Made by a program: the position numbers and the translations under genes | Assembly: GCF_021568855.1 (NCBI RefSeq) | Contig: NZ_JAKGUG010000004.1 | Location: 248,001 to 312,000 of the forward strand | Source: Dethiosulfovibrio russensis | GTDB lineage: Bacteria > Synergistota > Synergistia > Synergistales > Dethiosulfovibrionaceae | Direction: 5' to 3' | DNA: 64,000 bases | Notes under the pieces: generated by a model | The model's input: the letters and a program-made list of their open reading frames with translations, nothing else | The model's database searches: none | Told to the model about the DNA's origin: nothing | Shown: positions 34,534-42,654 of the stretch, in pieces | How the letters are laid out: each line of letters begins with the position of its first letter | How positions within the stretch are numbered: position 1 is the stretch's first letter

Positions 34534-34893
34534 TTAGCCCAATACCTTGGACAAAGCGTCTACCACACGGTCAGGCTGGAAAGGCTTGACGATAAAATCC
34601 TTGGCTCCGGCCTGGATCGCCTCTATTACCATGGACTGCTGTCCCATGGCGCTGACCATGACGATCTTACAGCCGGGATTGACGGCCTTTATGGCCTTGA
34701 CCGCCTCTATTCCGTTCATCTCAGGCATGGTGATATCCATCGTGACGATATCGGGATTGAGGTCTTTGTACATGGAAACCGCTACCTGACCGTTTTCCGC
34801 CTCTCCTACTACCTCGAAACCGTTTTTCGTGAGGATATCCTTCAACATCATCCTCATGAAAGCGGCGTCATCGACAATAAGGACTGTAGCCAT
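34534..34893 (-). CDS. cheY: Chemotaxis response regulator CheY
   Basis: A 119-aa single receiver domain. DD at residues 8-9, phospho-acceptor Asp53 in TMDITMPEMNG, Ser/Thr switch in VSAMGQ, and Lys in VKPFQPD are all present. CheY-P binds FliM and FliY to change motor rotation and is cleared by CheC. Its position between fliY and fliO matches Bacillus and Thermotoga. Confidence 0.95.
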   Translation of the reverse strand: MATVLIVDDAAFMRMMLKDILTKNGFEVVGEAENGQVAVSMYKDLNPDIVTMDITMPEMNGIEAVKAIKAVNPGCKIVMVSAMGQQSMVIEAIQAGAKDFIVKPFQPDRVVDALSKVLG

Positions 34894-34931
34894 AATGCCC
34901 CTCCTGTTCGTCTATTCAAGACATTTTCAGA

Positions 34932-36086
34932 TCAAGATCCGATCGACTGGATTTTCTCTCCCACGTTCAATATCTCCGTGACCCTTACACCGAAGTTTTC
35001 GTCGATCACGACGACCTCTCCCTTAGCGATCAACTTTCCATTAACCAAAACATCTACCGGCTCTCCTGCCATCTTGTCCAATTCTATCACGGAACCGGGA
35101 GCAAATGACAGAACCTCGCCTACGCTCTTTCTAGTTCTTCCCAGCTCCACCGTAACCCGGACGGGAATATCGGCTATGAGGCCGATATTCGAGGGCAGCG
35201 AAGAATCGGCGGCGGCAGGCTGAAGCGGAGAAAACTGAGCGGGACGAACGTCGACCGGAGGCGACGCCTCTCCCGAGGGAGGCTGAGACATCCCTGCTCC
35301 ACCGCTTCCGGAGGGCTGAGGAGCCTGCTGTTGAGCTGGTCTCTGAGTCGGCGCTTCCGTCGGGCTTCCCTGAGAGGGCTGAGAGGCAGAAGGAGCAGGA
35401 GCCTCCGGCTCTCCAATCAAAGCATCGGCAAAGGCAGAAGCATGAACCGACGGAACGGAGATAAAGCTTTTAAAACTGTCCAGCCCCTCTATGGTAACCT
35501 CCATGGAAACGTACCAAACGGGGACATCTCCCTCCAGGTTCGGGAAAAGAAGCCACTCGTCCTCGGTAACCTCCGAGGCGGGATCGGTGGGAATGGCCTT
35601 TCGTCCCTTGAGCTTTCCACTGAGGGAAGTCATGGCGGAGCCCACCACCTGGCTGAGTCCCTCCTGAGCGGCGTTGACGAACAGCTCGTTCGCCTCATCG
35701 GGAAGGTCCTTGCCCTCGCCTCCCATCATGAGATCGGCGAGAAGAACTACCCCGCCCTCGTTCATGACGACCGATACCGGAGCATCGTCGAAACCGTCGC
35801 AACGGACGGAGAAGAGCAGGTTTCGATTTCCTCCGATGGACTCCACCACCTCGGACTGAGCCTTTTCGCCTATCTCGGAGATCTGAACGGAGACTTCCCG
35901 TCCGGCCAACATACCTATAACCCCGGTCGTGGCGTCGGAGAACATCCCGGCCAAATCCTCCAGAGCCTCGAGCTGGGCCTGGGTCAGACCGGGGGAGCCA
36001 CCTCCTCCTCCGCCGTCGGAGTCTCCGCCCAAAGAGCCCTCCAACAGGGCGTTTATCTCGTCTTGACTGAGCAGTTCGTCAGACAT
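34932..36086 (-). CDS. fliY: Flagellar switch protein FliY (CheC-like plus FliN domains)
   Basis: A 384-aa protein: an N-terminal CheY-P-binding peptide (LLSQDEINALLEG), a poly-Gly stretch (25-30), a CheC-like domain (about 34-225), a Pro/Gln/Ser-rich linker (about 230-300) and a C-terminal FliN domain (310-384, IPVRVTVELGRTRKSVGEVL). FliY/FliN form the lower C-ring. Both phosphatase helices are altered: the first reads EALEDLAGMFSDATTG with no E..N pair, and the second QEGLSQVVGSAMTSL keeps Glu but has Ser for Asn. CheY-P hydrolysis by FliY is therefore doubtful. It starts 2 nt after fliM. Confidence 0.92.
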   Translation of the reverse strand: MSDELLSQDEINALLEGSLGGDSDGGGGGGSPGLTQAQLEALEDLAGMFSDATTGVIGMLAGREVSVQISEIGEKAQSEVVESIGGNRNLLFSVRCDGFDDAPVSVVMNEGGVVLLADLMMGGEGKDLPDEANELFVNAAQEGLSQVVGSAMTSLSGKLKGRKAIPTDPASEVTEDEWLLFPNLEGDVPVWYVSMEVTIEGLDSFKSFISVPSVHASAFADALIGEPEAPAPSASQPSQGSPTEAPTQRPAQQQAPQPSGSGGAGMSQPPSGEASPPVDVRPAQFSPLQPAAADSSLPSNIGLIADIPVRVTVELGRTRKSVGEVLSFAPGSVIELDKMAGEPVDVLVNGKLIAKGEVVVIDENFGVRVTEILNVGEKIQSIGS

Positions 36087-36088
36087 GA

Positions 36089-37093
36089 TTACTCCTCCTC
36101 TTCCTCGCTCGAGCCGTCGTCCGCCACCTCGATAACCTCCACGGAATAACGTCCGTCAACGGTTCCCGGACGTCCGGTAAACTTGATCCTGCTCCCGACT
36201 CGAACCATGACGGGATCGTCCAACATCGAATCCAAACGAATAACGTCGCCGACTCGAAGCCTCATGACATCGAACAGGGATAAAACCGTGTCTCCTAATT
36301 CCAGATGGACCGGAACCTTCACCGTTCCAAGACTTGCGGTAAGGAACCCTCTATGATCCTGGTCCTTGTTCTTGCCGGTGGATGCGAACCAGATCTGAGA
36401 GCTGAGCTTATCCATAACCGGTTCCATGACGAAATAGGGTATACAGAGGCTGACCATACCCTCCACATCGCCTATGCTGACCCTCAAGGTAACCAGCAAA
36501 ACCATGTCGGTGCCGGGACAGATCTGGACGAAGAAGGGATTGCTCTCCATGCTCTCGAAACGGAAGCGAACGTCTATGACGGTGCTCCAGCTGTCCTCGA
36601 GGAGCTCCAGCATCCTCATGAAAACCCGTTCTATAACGGTGGACTCTATATCGGTCAGATCCCTTGGCTTTCCGAAAACCTCTCCCTTTCCGCCCAGCAA
36701 TCGGTCGATTATGGCGAAAACCAGGTTGGGATTCATCTCCACCACGGCGTTGCCCTCAAGAGGATACATCTCCAGAACGCCCATTACGGTGGGCTGAACC
36801 ATGGAGCGCACGAACTCCTCGTAGGCGACCTGATCCACCGATGCGACCTCGCAGGTCACGATAGAGCGGACCATGGTCGACAGACTGGTGGTGAGCTGTC
36901 TGCTGAAGGACTCGTGAATCATCTGAATAGCCCTGAGCTGGTCCTTACTGAACTTGTCGGGACGACGGAAATCGTAACCCTTGACGTTCTTTTCCGCCGA
37001 AGCCTGGGATATCTCCTCGAAATCGACCTCTCCGCTGGTAAGGACGTCCAATAGGGAGTCTATCTCCGATTGAGACAGTACATCGGGAGTCAC
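36089..37093 (-). CDS. fliM: Flagellar switch protein FliM
   Basis: A 334-aa protein with the N-terminal CheY-P-binding motif LSQSEIDSLLDVL (5-17), a middle CheC-fold domain (about 45-230) including the FSRQLTTSLSTMVR helix, and a C-terminal SpoA domain (about 255-325, VPVHLELGDTVLSL...VIRLD). FliM is the switch subunit of the C-ring. It is followed directly by fliY and preceded by fliL. The very C-terminus is acidic (DDGSSEEEEE). Confidence 0.95.
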   Translation of the reverse strand: MTPDVLSQSEIDSLLDVLTSGEVDFEEISQASAEKNVKGYDFRRPDKFSKDQLRAIQMIHESFSRQLTTSLSTMVRSIVTCEVASVDQVAYEEFVRSMVQPTVMGVLEMYPLEGNAVVEMNPNLVFAIIDRLLGGKGEVFGKPRDLTDIESTVIERVFMRMLELLEDSWSTVIDVRFRFESMESNPFFVQICPGTDMVLLVTLRVSIGDVEGMVSLCIPYFVMEPVMDKLSSQIWFASTGKNKDQDHRGFLTASLGTVKVPVHLELGDTVLSLFDVMRLRVGDVIRLDSMLDDPVMVRVGSRIKFTGRPGTVDGRYSVEVIEVADDGSSEEEEE

Positions 37094-37130
37094 CGGATCT
37101 CACCACCTTTCAAGCATAACGGACCACGGA

Positions 37131-37586
37131 CTACTGAGTGACGAACTTTCTGAAAAGAACCCTTCTTACCGCGACCTTGCCATCCACCGACGGCAGTATG
37201 GCGTTGACACGGCGCTTCATGTCGTCGCTGAGCTCCATGATTCCCTCTGCACTCCTGAAATCGTCGACGATGTGGTCTTTCACCGTAAGGAGCACTTCGT
37301 TTCTGATGTGGCTTCTCCAGCCTCCATCGGTCAGGATAGTCTCCGCCTTGGTGCCGGACGCCTCAAGGGCCAGCTCGAAGTTTACCAGATGGGGTTCTTT
37401 GTCCGCCAGGTTTATGACGAAATCGCCAAAATCGACTATGGGCCCGGGACGTTCAAGATCCTTTGAGACCCCGGTAACGCTCCGCTCCTCGGCACCGAAA
37501 CGAAGCCCCATGAAATAACCTCCCCCGGCACCCAGGGCGAGGGCGATCAAGGCTATGACCGCTATCAATAAAATCCTCTTGAGCAT
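37131..37586 (-). CDS. fliL: Flagellar basal body-associated protein FliL
   Basis: ATG 37586 with AAGGAGG 5 nt upstream gives 151 aa; GTG 37613 overlapping the motB stop is less likely. It has one N-terminal membrane segment (about 4-24, a Gly-rich end) and a periplasmic stomatin-like domain with VDFGDFVINLADKEPHLVNFELALE and a C-terminal RRVLFRKFVTQ. FliL surrounds the stator and affects its engagement. It lies directly after motA-motB, its functional partners. Confidence 0.9.
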   Translation of the reverse strand: MLKRILLIAVIALIALALGAGGGYFMGLRFGAEERSVTGVSKDLERPGPIVDFGDFVINLADKEPHLVNFELALEASGTKAETILTDGGWRSHIRNEVLLTVKDHIVDDFRSAEGIMELSDDMKRRVNAILPSVDGKVAVRRVLFRKFVTQ

Positions 37587-37609
37587 ATAGACCTCCTTCT
37601 CCCCCGCCG

Positions 37610-38332
37610 TCACTGCTTAGGGTACTTAGAGAGAATAACCAGGTCCACCCGTCTGTTTCTGGACCTGTTTTCATCGCTGTCGTTTGGTACCACCGGACGG
37701 AAAGGACCGTAGCCTACCGCCTGCACTATCGAAGGGGAGATTCCGGCGGCATCCACCAGATAGGAGGCCACTATAGCGGCCCTTATGGCGGAAAGCCCCC
37801 AGTTATCCCTGTAGGGACCGCCTCTAAGAGGCCTGTCGTCGGTGTGTCCCTCTACCGCCAGAGCGGGAATCCTCCCTTTAAGGAACTCACCCAGCTTAGC
37901 GAGCAGACGCTTGCCCTCGGGACGTATATCGACCCCTCCCAGAGGGAACAGAAGCTGATCCGACAGAGACACGGTTACGCCTCTTTGGTCAACTATCACC
38001 GACACATCCTGCTCCATCTCCTGATCCTTCAAAAAGGAACGGAGCTCCCTGTCCACCTGGAACGTGGATTGGGTCTGACGACGTTCCTCTCCGGCGTCGT
38101 AGCCGGAGGAACCTCCGTAAGGCAAGGGGTCCTCCTGAAGGGATTTACCTCCGTCCAAGACCCCCAATGCGCCCTGGAAGGAGACCATCATCTTCTTGAA
38201 CTTCTCCACATCTATGGACGAAAAAGCGAAAAGCAGGACGAAGAAGGTAAGGAGCAGGGTAACCATATCTCCGTAAGTCGCAAGCCATCCGGCGCCGCCT
38301 TTCTCCTCTTTCCGCCTCTTTTTTCTAGCCAT
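37610..38332 (-). CDS. motB: Stator protein MotB
   Basis: A 240-aa protein with a basic N-terminus, a single membrane segment holding the ion-binding Asp22 (YGDMVTLLLTFFVLLFAFS), a plug/linker region, and a C-terminal OmpA-like peptidoglycan-binding domain (about 115-235, VEGHTDDRPLRGG and NRSRNRRVDLVIL). With MotA it forms the torque-generating stator. Sequence inspection does not decide between H+ and Na+ coupling. Confidence 0.94.
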   Translation of the reverse strand: MARKKRRKEEKGGAGWLATYGDMVTLLLTFFVLLFAFSSIDVEKFKKMMVSFQGALGVLDGGKSLQEDPLPYGGSSGYDAGEERRQTQSTFQVDRELRSFLKDQEMEQDVSVIVDQRGVTVSLSDQLLFPLGGVDIRPEGKRLLAKLGEFLKGRIPALAVEGHTDDRPLRGGPYRDNWGLSAIRAAIVASYLVDAAGISPSIVQAVGYGPFRPVVPNDSDENRSRNRRVDLVILSKYPKQ

Positions 38333-38335
38333 GGG

Positions 38336-39130
38336 CTATTCCTCTCCGCCCTTTTCGTTATCGTGCCGTTCCTCAAGCTCTTTCCGCTGCTCCGGAGGAA
38401 GGAAGACCTTGAGCTTTTCCTCCACTATTCTGGGGTTCTCTCCGGCCTGAATAGCCAGGACCCCCTCGACCATAAGTTCCCTGACCACCGTCTCCTCCGA
38501 GGACCTGGCGGCCAGCTTGGCCGATGTAGGCAAAGCGAAGATGTTGGCCATGAAGGAACCGTAAAAGGTCGTTATGAGGGCGACCGCCATCCCCGGCCCG
38601 AGAGAGCCCGGGTCGTCCAGGTTTCTGAGCATGGCTATGAGACCTATGAGCGTTCCCAACATACCGAAAGCGGGGAACAGCTCTCCCATTGTGTCGAACA
38701 TTCCCTTGTTGGATGCATGTCGCTCCTCCAAAACGCTGATCTCCGTGTCGAGGATAGCCTTGACCAGCTCGGGATCGGTGCCGTCCACGACGAGCTGAAT
38801 GGACTTGGCCAGGAACTCGTCGTCCAGTTCGGAGGCGTCGGCCTCGAGGGCCAGCAGCCCCTCTCGCCTGGCCTTCTCGGCAAAGCTGACTATGGTCTGA
38901 ACCAACGAGACCAAATCAGGAGTCTGGGAGAAAAAGGCGACCCTGGTGATCTTTCCCAGTTTTTTGATACGATCCATCGGGTTCGCCATTATCACGGCCC
39001 CCATGGTTCCGCCTATGGTTATCAGCATGGACGGCAGGTTCACGAAGGCAGCGGCCTCGCCTCCGACCACTATACCTCCCACGACCAATATCAAAGAAAG
39101 AGAAAGTCCGATGATTGTCGCCAGATCCAC
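38336..39130 (-). CDS. motA: Stator protein MotA
   Basis: A 264-aa protein with four membrane segments: two near the N-terminus (about 4-25 and 32-52) and two in the second half (about 150-170 and 185-205, MLGTLIGLIAMLRNL and MAVALITTFYGSFMANIF). The cytoplasmic loop contains the usual charged helices. The start is GTG 39130 with GGAGG 7 nt upstream. It lies 3 nt from motB. motAB inside the fla/che block differs from B. subtilis, where they are elsewhere. Confidence 0.94.
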   Translation of the reverse strand: MDLATIIGLSLSLILVVGGIVVGGEAAAFVNLPSMLITIGGTMGAVIMANPMDRIKKLGKITRVAFFSQTPDLVSLVQTIVSFAEKARREGLLALEADASELDDEFLAKSIQLVVDGTDPELVKAILDTEISVLEERHASNKGMFDTMGELFPAFGMLGTLIGLIAMLRNLDDPGSLGPGMAVALITTFYGSFMANIFALPTSAKLAARSSEETVVRELMVEGVLAIQAGENPRIVEEKLKVFLPPEQRKELEERHDNEKGGEE

Positions 39131-39192
39131 GGTCAGGCCTCCATTTTTTTCAGATAGTCGAGTATCACCTCAATGATAAACCGATGACACCG

Positions 39193-39390
39193 CTACGTCA
39201 AAGAGAGCGGCAGCCCTCGTTTGGCCCGATAGGCCGCCGCCCTTTCCATTATCTCACCGGGAGTTTCCTTCACGACGTAACGGTGGCCGTTCAACAAGGT
39301 GACCACAGTGTCGGGATTGGCCTCCACGGTCTCTATTAGGTCGGCATTCAACACGAACACCGAGCCGTTGAGTCTGGATACCTCTATCAC
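39193..39390 (-). CDS. flbD: Small flagellar protein FlbD
   Basis: A 65-aa protein starting MIEVSRLNGSVFVLNADLIETVEANPDTVV, the standard FlbD/YlzI pattern, followed by a TLLNGHRYVVKET strand and a short helix. The start is GTG 39390 with GGAGG 8 nt upstream. Its role is not well defined; it is found after flgE in many Firmicutes and other flagellar operons, as here. Confidence 0.88.
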   Translation of the reverse strand: MIEVSRLNGSVFVLNADLIETVEANPDTVVTLLNGHRYVVKETPGEIMERAAAYRAKRGLPLSLT

Positions 39391-39427
39391 CTTAAGCGCC
39401 TCCGACCTTTAACTTACCTCATAGAAA

Positions 39428-42055
39428 CTATCTCTTGAGATTCAGAAGCTCCTCCAGAACGGAATCGCTGGTGGTGATGACCCTGGCGCTGGCCTGGAAA
39501 CCCCTCTGGGTGGTTATAAGATCGGTGAACTCATCGGTTATGTCGACGTTGCTGTACTCGAGAGAGCTTCCTGCTATGGTTCCCGCTCCTTCGACCATGG
39601 CGTTGACGATGGAAGGCTCTCCGGAGTTTATGGACTTAGAGAAACAGGTGTTGCCGGTCTTCACCAGACCCTGAGGGTTGGCGAACATAGCCAGGGCCAT
39701 CTTGTAGAGCCCCCGATTCTGACCGTTGTCGTAGATCCCGATTATGGTTCCGTCATTGGAGACAGAAAAATCCTCAAGCACTCCCATACTGTAACCGTTC
39801 TGAGTATAGGGCTTTGTGGTGAAGGCCGATCCGTACTGGGTAACTCCTTCTATCTCCTCTTTATCGAAAGACTTACCGGAGAAATCCAACACCACGTCGG
39901 CATCGTCGGCCCCTATTGCGGAGAACCCTATGGAGATGGTGTTCTCGCCGCCGGAGAGCAGTTTGCCCTCGGAGGAAAACCTTATAACTCCCTTGTTGTC
40001 CGAGAGCTTGAGCTCCGGCTCGTCCGGCAGGAATGCCTCCCAGCTCCAGGCGTTGCTGCCGACCTTCTTCCAGACGACCTCAAGGGTGTGCTCGTTGCCG
40101 AGACTGTCGTATACGGTGCCCTTGCCCTCGTGGACGCTGTCGGATCCCTCTCTTATGGAGGAGACTGGCTTGCCCCCGTCGGTTCCGTCGTAGGTGAAGA
40201 TCAGCTTGGACGGATCGGTGGGAGAGGGCTTGACGGTTACCTTTGCCCCACCGGCAAAGCTGGAGGCAAACGTAGCCCCAGCACCACTAGCACTTGAATA
40301 CTCGGAAGTACCGGAATTAAAGGTAACATCGCCAGCAGTGAGATCCATGTTAAAAGCCGTCATAACCCCCATATCGTTAGGTCCCCAGAGGGTAACAGTA
40401 TCTCCATAGTTACCGACGGTACCATCGCTGCTACTGTAATCGACCAGATATTGGGCTCCGTTTATCTCGGTGGTCTGGAAATTGAAGTCGCTGTAGGTCC
40501 ACGTAGTCTTGCCTGTGTCCTCGTTCACGAGCGACAAAGTCCCCTTCTCCGGGTTATAGACAACTTCGTGATCCTGAGCAATCACCGCAGTATCATCATC
40601 GGGATCCGAGGCAGATAAAGAAACGGTGGAAGGACTCGGTTGAAGGATGACGTTACCGTCCTCGGAGACCCCCTTAAAAGCCAGATTTATCGTCCCACCA
40701 ACACCGATACCCGAATCAGCTAAGTCAAGGGTAATAAAATCGGAAATAGTAGTTCCCTCTTGAAATCTATAGGTTATGTCAGCGGTAGCAGAGGTTCCAT
40801 CTGTCGAAGTTACCGTGTAAGCAGGAGTAACGGTCGTATCTCCCTCTTTATTCACCCCACTGTTACTTGTGGCTGGCCCTATTATAGGGCTTACGTTACC
40901 CCGGAAGTTGAGGGCCTTTCCGGAGGAGTCAATCTCCAGGAAGAGGCTTACGGGATCGGGAAATTCGCTGTCCTCGCCGGTGGTCATCTTGAGGGTCGAG
41001 TCCGGGTCGAAGAGGCCGTCCTCGGTCTTGAGCACGTTCCACTGGAAGTAATCCACCTGGCTGGCTCCGGTGCTCTCGTTCTTTCCCTCTCCCCAGAGAC
41101 GAACCTGGGCCTTGTTGCCTATCTCGGTTATCTCCGCCAGGTAGGTGTGGGTGGTTCCGGTGCTGTCCTCTATGCTTACGGCCTGATAGTTCATGTAGGC
41201 ACTCATAGGGATGGAGGTTCCGTCTATGGAAAGCTCTCCCTTGGCGGCGTCGTAGTTTACGGTGTGACCGGATGACCCCACAAGCTCCAGCTTGGGATAG
41301 TAGGTGGATTCGTCGTGGCTGCTCTGCTGCACTCCCTCGAAGCTGAAACGGAGGGTCTCTACACTGCCGTCGGCCTCGTTTTCCAGCCTTATGTTTATGA
41401 AGTCCGAGACGTCCTCCCCTTCCGCCACGCTGATGGTGTACTCAGAGCCGAGTATCTCCGAGGAGAACTTGACCCCGTCGGGTATACCGAGAGGAAGATA
41501 GGGGTCCACCCGGCTGTCCAGGTTGCACCTGTAGCCAACGGTCGAAGTGGCCTTGGCCTCCATTTTTCTGCCTATGGGTATGTTTATGTCGCTGAGCTCC
41601 GAGCCGGTGGAGATCACTCCGTCCTCGTCGACGGTCATCTCGTTGCCCTGAACCCTGTAGCCAGTTCCTGACATGGCAAGGTCGGAGTTCGAGTCCAGCA
41701 CGAACTGGCCGGCCCTGGTGTAGAGGTTTTCCGCTCCGTTTCTTACGACGTAATACCCCTCGCCCTGGATGGCCATATCTGTTCTGTTGCCGGTCTGAGA
41801 CACTGTTCCCTGAGTGTGGATCGTCTCTATGGCTCCTACCTGGACACCTAAGCCTACCTGTTTTGCGTTGACCCCTCCCACGTTTCCATCGGGAGCCATA
41901 GCTCCTCTCTCGGTCTGAGAGAGAAGGTCCTGAAATACCACGGTGGATTTTTTGAATCCAACTGTGTTCACGTTGGCGATGTTGTTACCAACCACGTCCA
42001 GTCTTTTCTGGTGCGCCTTGGCACCGCTTACTCCGGTCAAGAGAGACCTCAACAT
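39428..42055 (-). CDS. flgE: Flagellar hook protein FlgE, unusually long
   Basis: An 875-aa hook protein, about twice the enterobacterial length. The N-terminal rod-domain signature (LLTGVSGAKAHQKRLDVVGNNIANVNTVGFKK) and the C-terminal coil (SNVDITDEFTDLITTQRGFQASARVITTSDSVLEELL) are intact; MAIQGEGYYVV and TRAGQF follow in the expected order. The extra length is in the outer domains (about 200-700). Two similar modules lie at about 205-322 and 425-558, and the second has a different codon use. The start is ATG with GGAGG upstream. It follows flgD and precedes flbD. Confidence 0.94.
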   Translation of the reverse strand: MLRSLLTGVSGAKAHQKRLDVVGNNIANVNTVGFKKSTVVFQDLLSQTERGAMAPDGNVGGVNAKQVGLGVQVGAIETIHTQGTVSQTGNRTDMAIQGEGYYVVRNGAENLYTRAGQFVLDSNSDLAMSGTGYRVQGNEMTVDEDGVISTGSELSDINIPIGRKMEAKATSTVGYRCNLDSRVDPYLPLGIPDGVKFSSEILGSEYTISVAEGEDVSDFINIRLENEADGSVETLRFSFEGVQQSSHDESTYYPKLELVGSSGHTVNYDAAKGELSIDGTSIPMSAYMNYQAVSIEDSTGTTHTYLAEITEIGNKAQVRLWGEGKNESTGASQVDYFQWNVLKTEDGLFDPDSTLKMTTGEDSEFPDPVSLFLEIDSSGKALNFRGNVSPIIGPATSNSGVNKEGDTTVTPAYTVTSTDGTSATADITYRFQEGTTISDFITLDLADSGIGVGGTINLAFKGVSEDGNVILQPSPSTVSLSASDPDDDTAVIAQDHEVVYNPEKGTLSLVNEDTGKTTWTYSDFNFQTTEINGAQYLVDYSSSDGTVGNYGDTVTLWGPNDMGVMTAFNMDLTAGDVTFNSGTSEYSSASGAGATFASSFAGGAKVTVKPSPTDPSKLIFTYDGTDGGKPVSSIREGSDSVHEGKGTVYDSLGNEHTLEVVWKKVGSNAWSWEAFLPDEPELKLSDNKGVIRFSSEGKLLSGGENTISIGFSAIGADDADVVLDFSGKSFDKEEIEGVTQYGSAFTTKPYTQNGYSMGVLEDFSVSNDGTIIGIYDNGQNRGLYKMALAMFANPQGLVKTGNTCFSKSINSGEPSIVNAMVEGAGTIAGSSLEYSNVDITDEFTDLITTQRGFQASARVITTSDSVLEELLNLKR
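40256..40903 (-). other. Duplicated, codon-shifted module inside flgE
   Basis: This stretch encodes FlgE residues about 385-600. Many codons end in T or A (gct, ggt, act, gtt, aat, tca, agt), unlike the C/G-ending codons of the flanks. The protein repeats the layout of residues 205-322: an SDFI segment, a beta strand ending FKGV or FEGV, an HxVxYxxxKGxLS segment, a Tyr-rich strand, and a closing LWG segment. This suggests an old duplication or a transferred outer-domain segment. Confidence 0.6.
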
Positions 42056-42173
42056 AGAAAACGACCTCCTTTAAACTTTTGAGAGATCGGCAGTCCGTTG
42101 CCTGGCTCTCCATCCCGCCTTCCCTGGTGGGCCTTCAATTCCGTCATCTTACAGAAATTCATTGCCGTATGTT

Positions 42174-42626
42174 TCAAGCGCTTTCCGTTCCCGGCAGAGC
42201 CACGGAGATTATCCTGCTTATGTCCGCCTCGGAACCGTCGGTCATCTTCAGTACGACAGATCCGTTTTCATGGGATATGGACTGGACTATACCCGTCTTT
42301 TCCTCCGTCAGCTGGTTGCCCTGGTCGTCCTGATAGGCATGAGAGTAGGTCACCTCGAACCCTATATAGCTCACGGCGTTGCCCAGCTGTAAGGAGAGCA
42401 TTTCCTCCATGCTGCTGTTCATGTTCATGAGCTGTTCAACCGTGGTGAACTGGGAAAACTGGGCCGCCATTTCGTTGGTGTCCATGGGCTCCAGAGGATC
42501 CTGGTTTTTCAGCTGTTCTATGTAGAGTTTAAGAAAGTCGTCCTTGTCCATGGCGCTTTTTATCTCCCTCGACTGACCGGCGGTGTAGCTGGAGGACGCC
42601 GAGGAATAGGGGTTTACCGTAGTCAT
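42174..42626 (-). CDS. flgD: Hook cap / hook assembly protein FlgD, short form
   Basis: A 150-aa protein with the FlgD N-terminal signature: KDDFLKLYIEQLKNQDPLEPMDTNEMAAQFSQFTTVEQLMNMN (about 28-70), then a short beta domain (VSYIGFEVTYS and VLKMTDGSEADISRIISV). The Ig/tudor-type C-terminal domains of longer FlgDs are reduced, as in Bacillus. It caps the growing hook. It lies between fliK and flgE. The 118-nt gap after it holds the flgE ribosome site and a possible 32-codon reading frame I do not call. Confidence 0.92.
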   Translation of the reverse strand: MTTVNPYSSASSSYTAGQSREIKSAMDKDDFLKLYIEQLKNQDPLEPMDTNEMAAQFSQFTTVEQLMNMNSSMEEMLSLQLGNAVSYIGFEVTYSHAYQDDQGNQLTEEKTGIVQSISHENGSVVLKMTDGSEADISRIISVALPGTESA

Positions 42627-42654
42627 AGTGTATCCGACCTCCTTGCCTAAGTTT

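Noticed and set aside
42080-42105. GCCGAT resembling a sigma-28 -10 upstream of flgE
   Set aside because: No TAAA lies 15 nt upstream, so the sigma-28 consensus is not met.
42058-42160. A 32-codon frame between flgD and flgE
   Set aside because: There is no ribosome site at a proper distance, no similarity I know, and the frame ends across the flgE start; probably chance.
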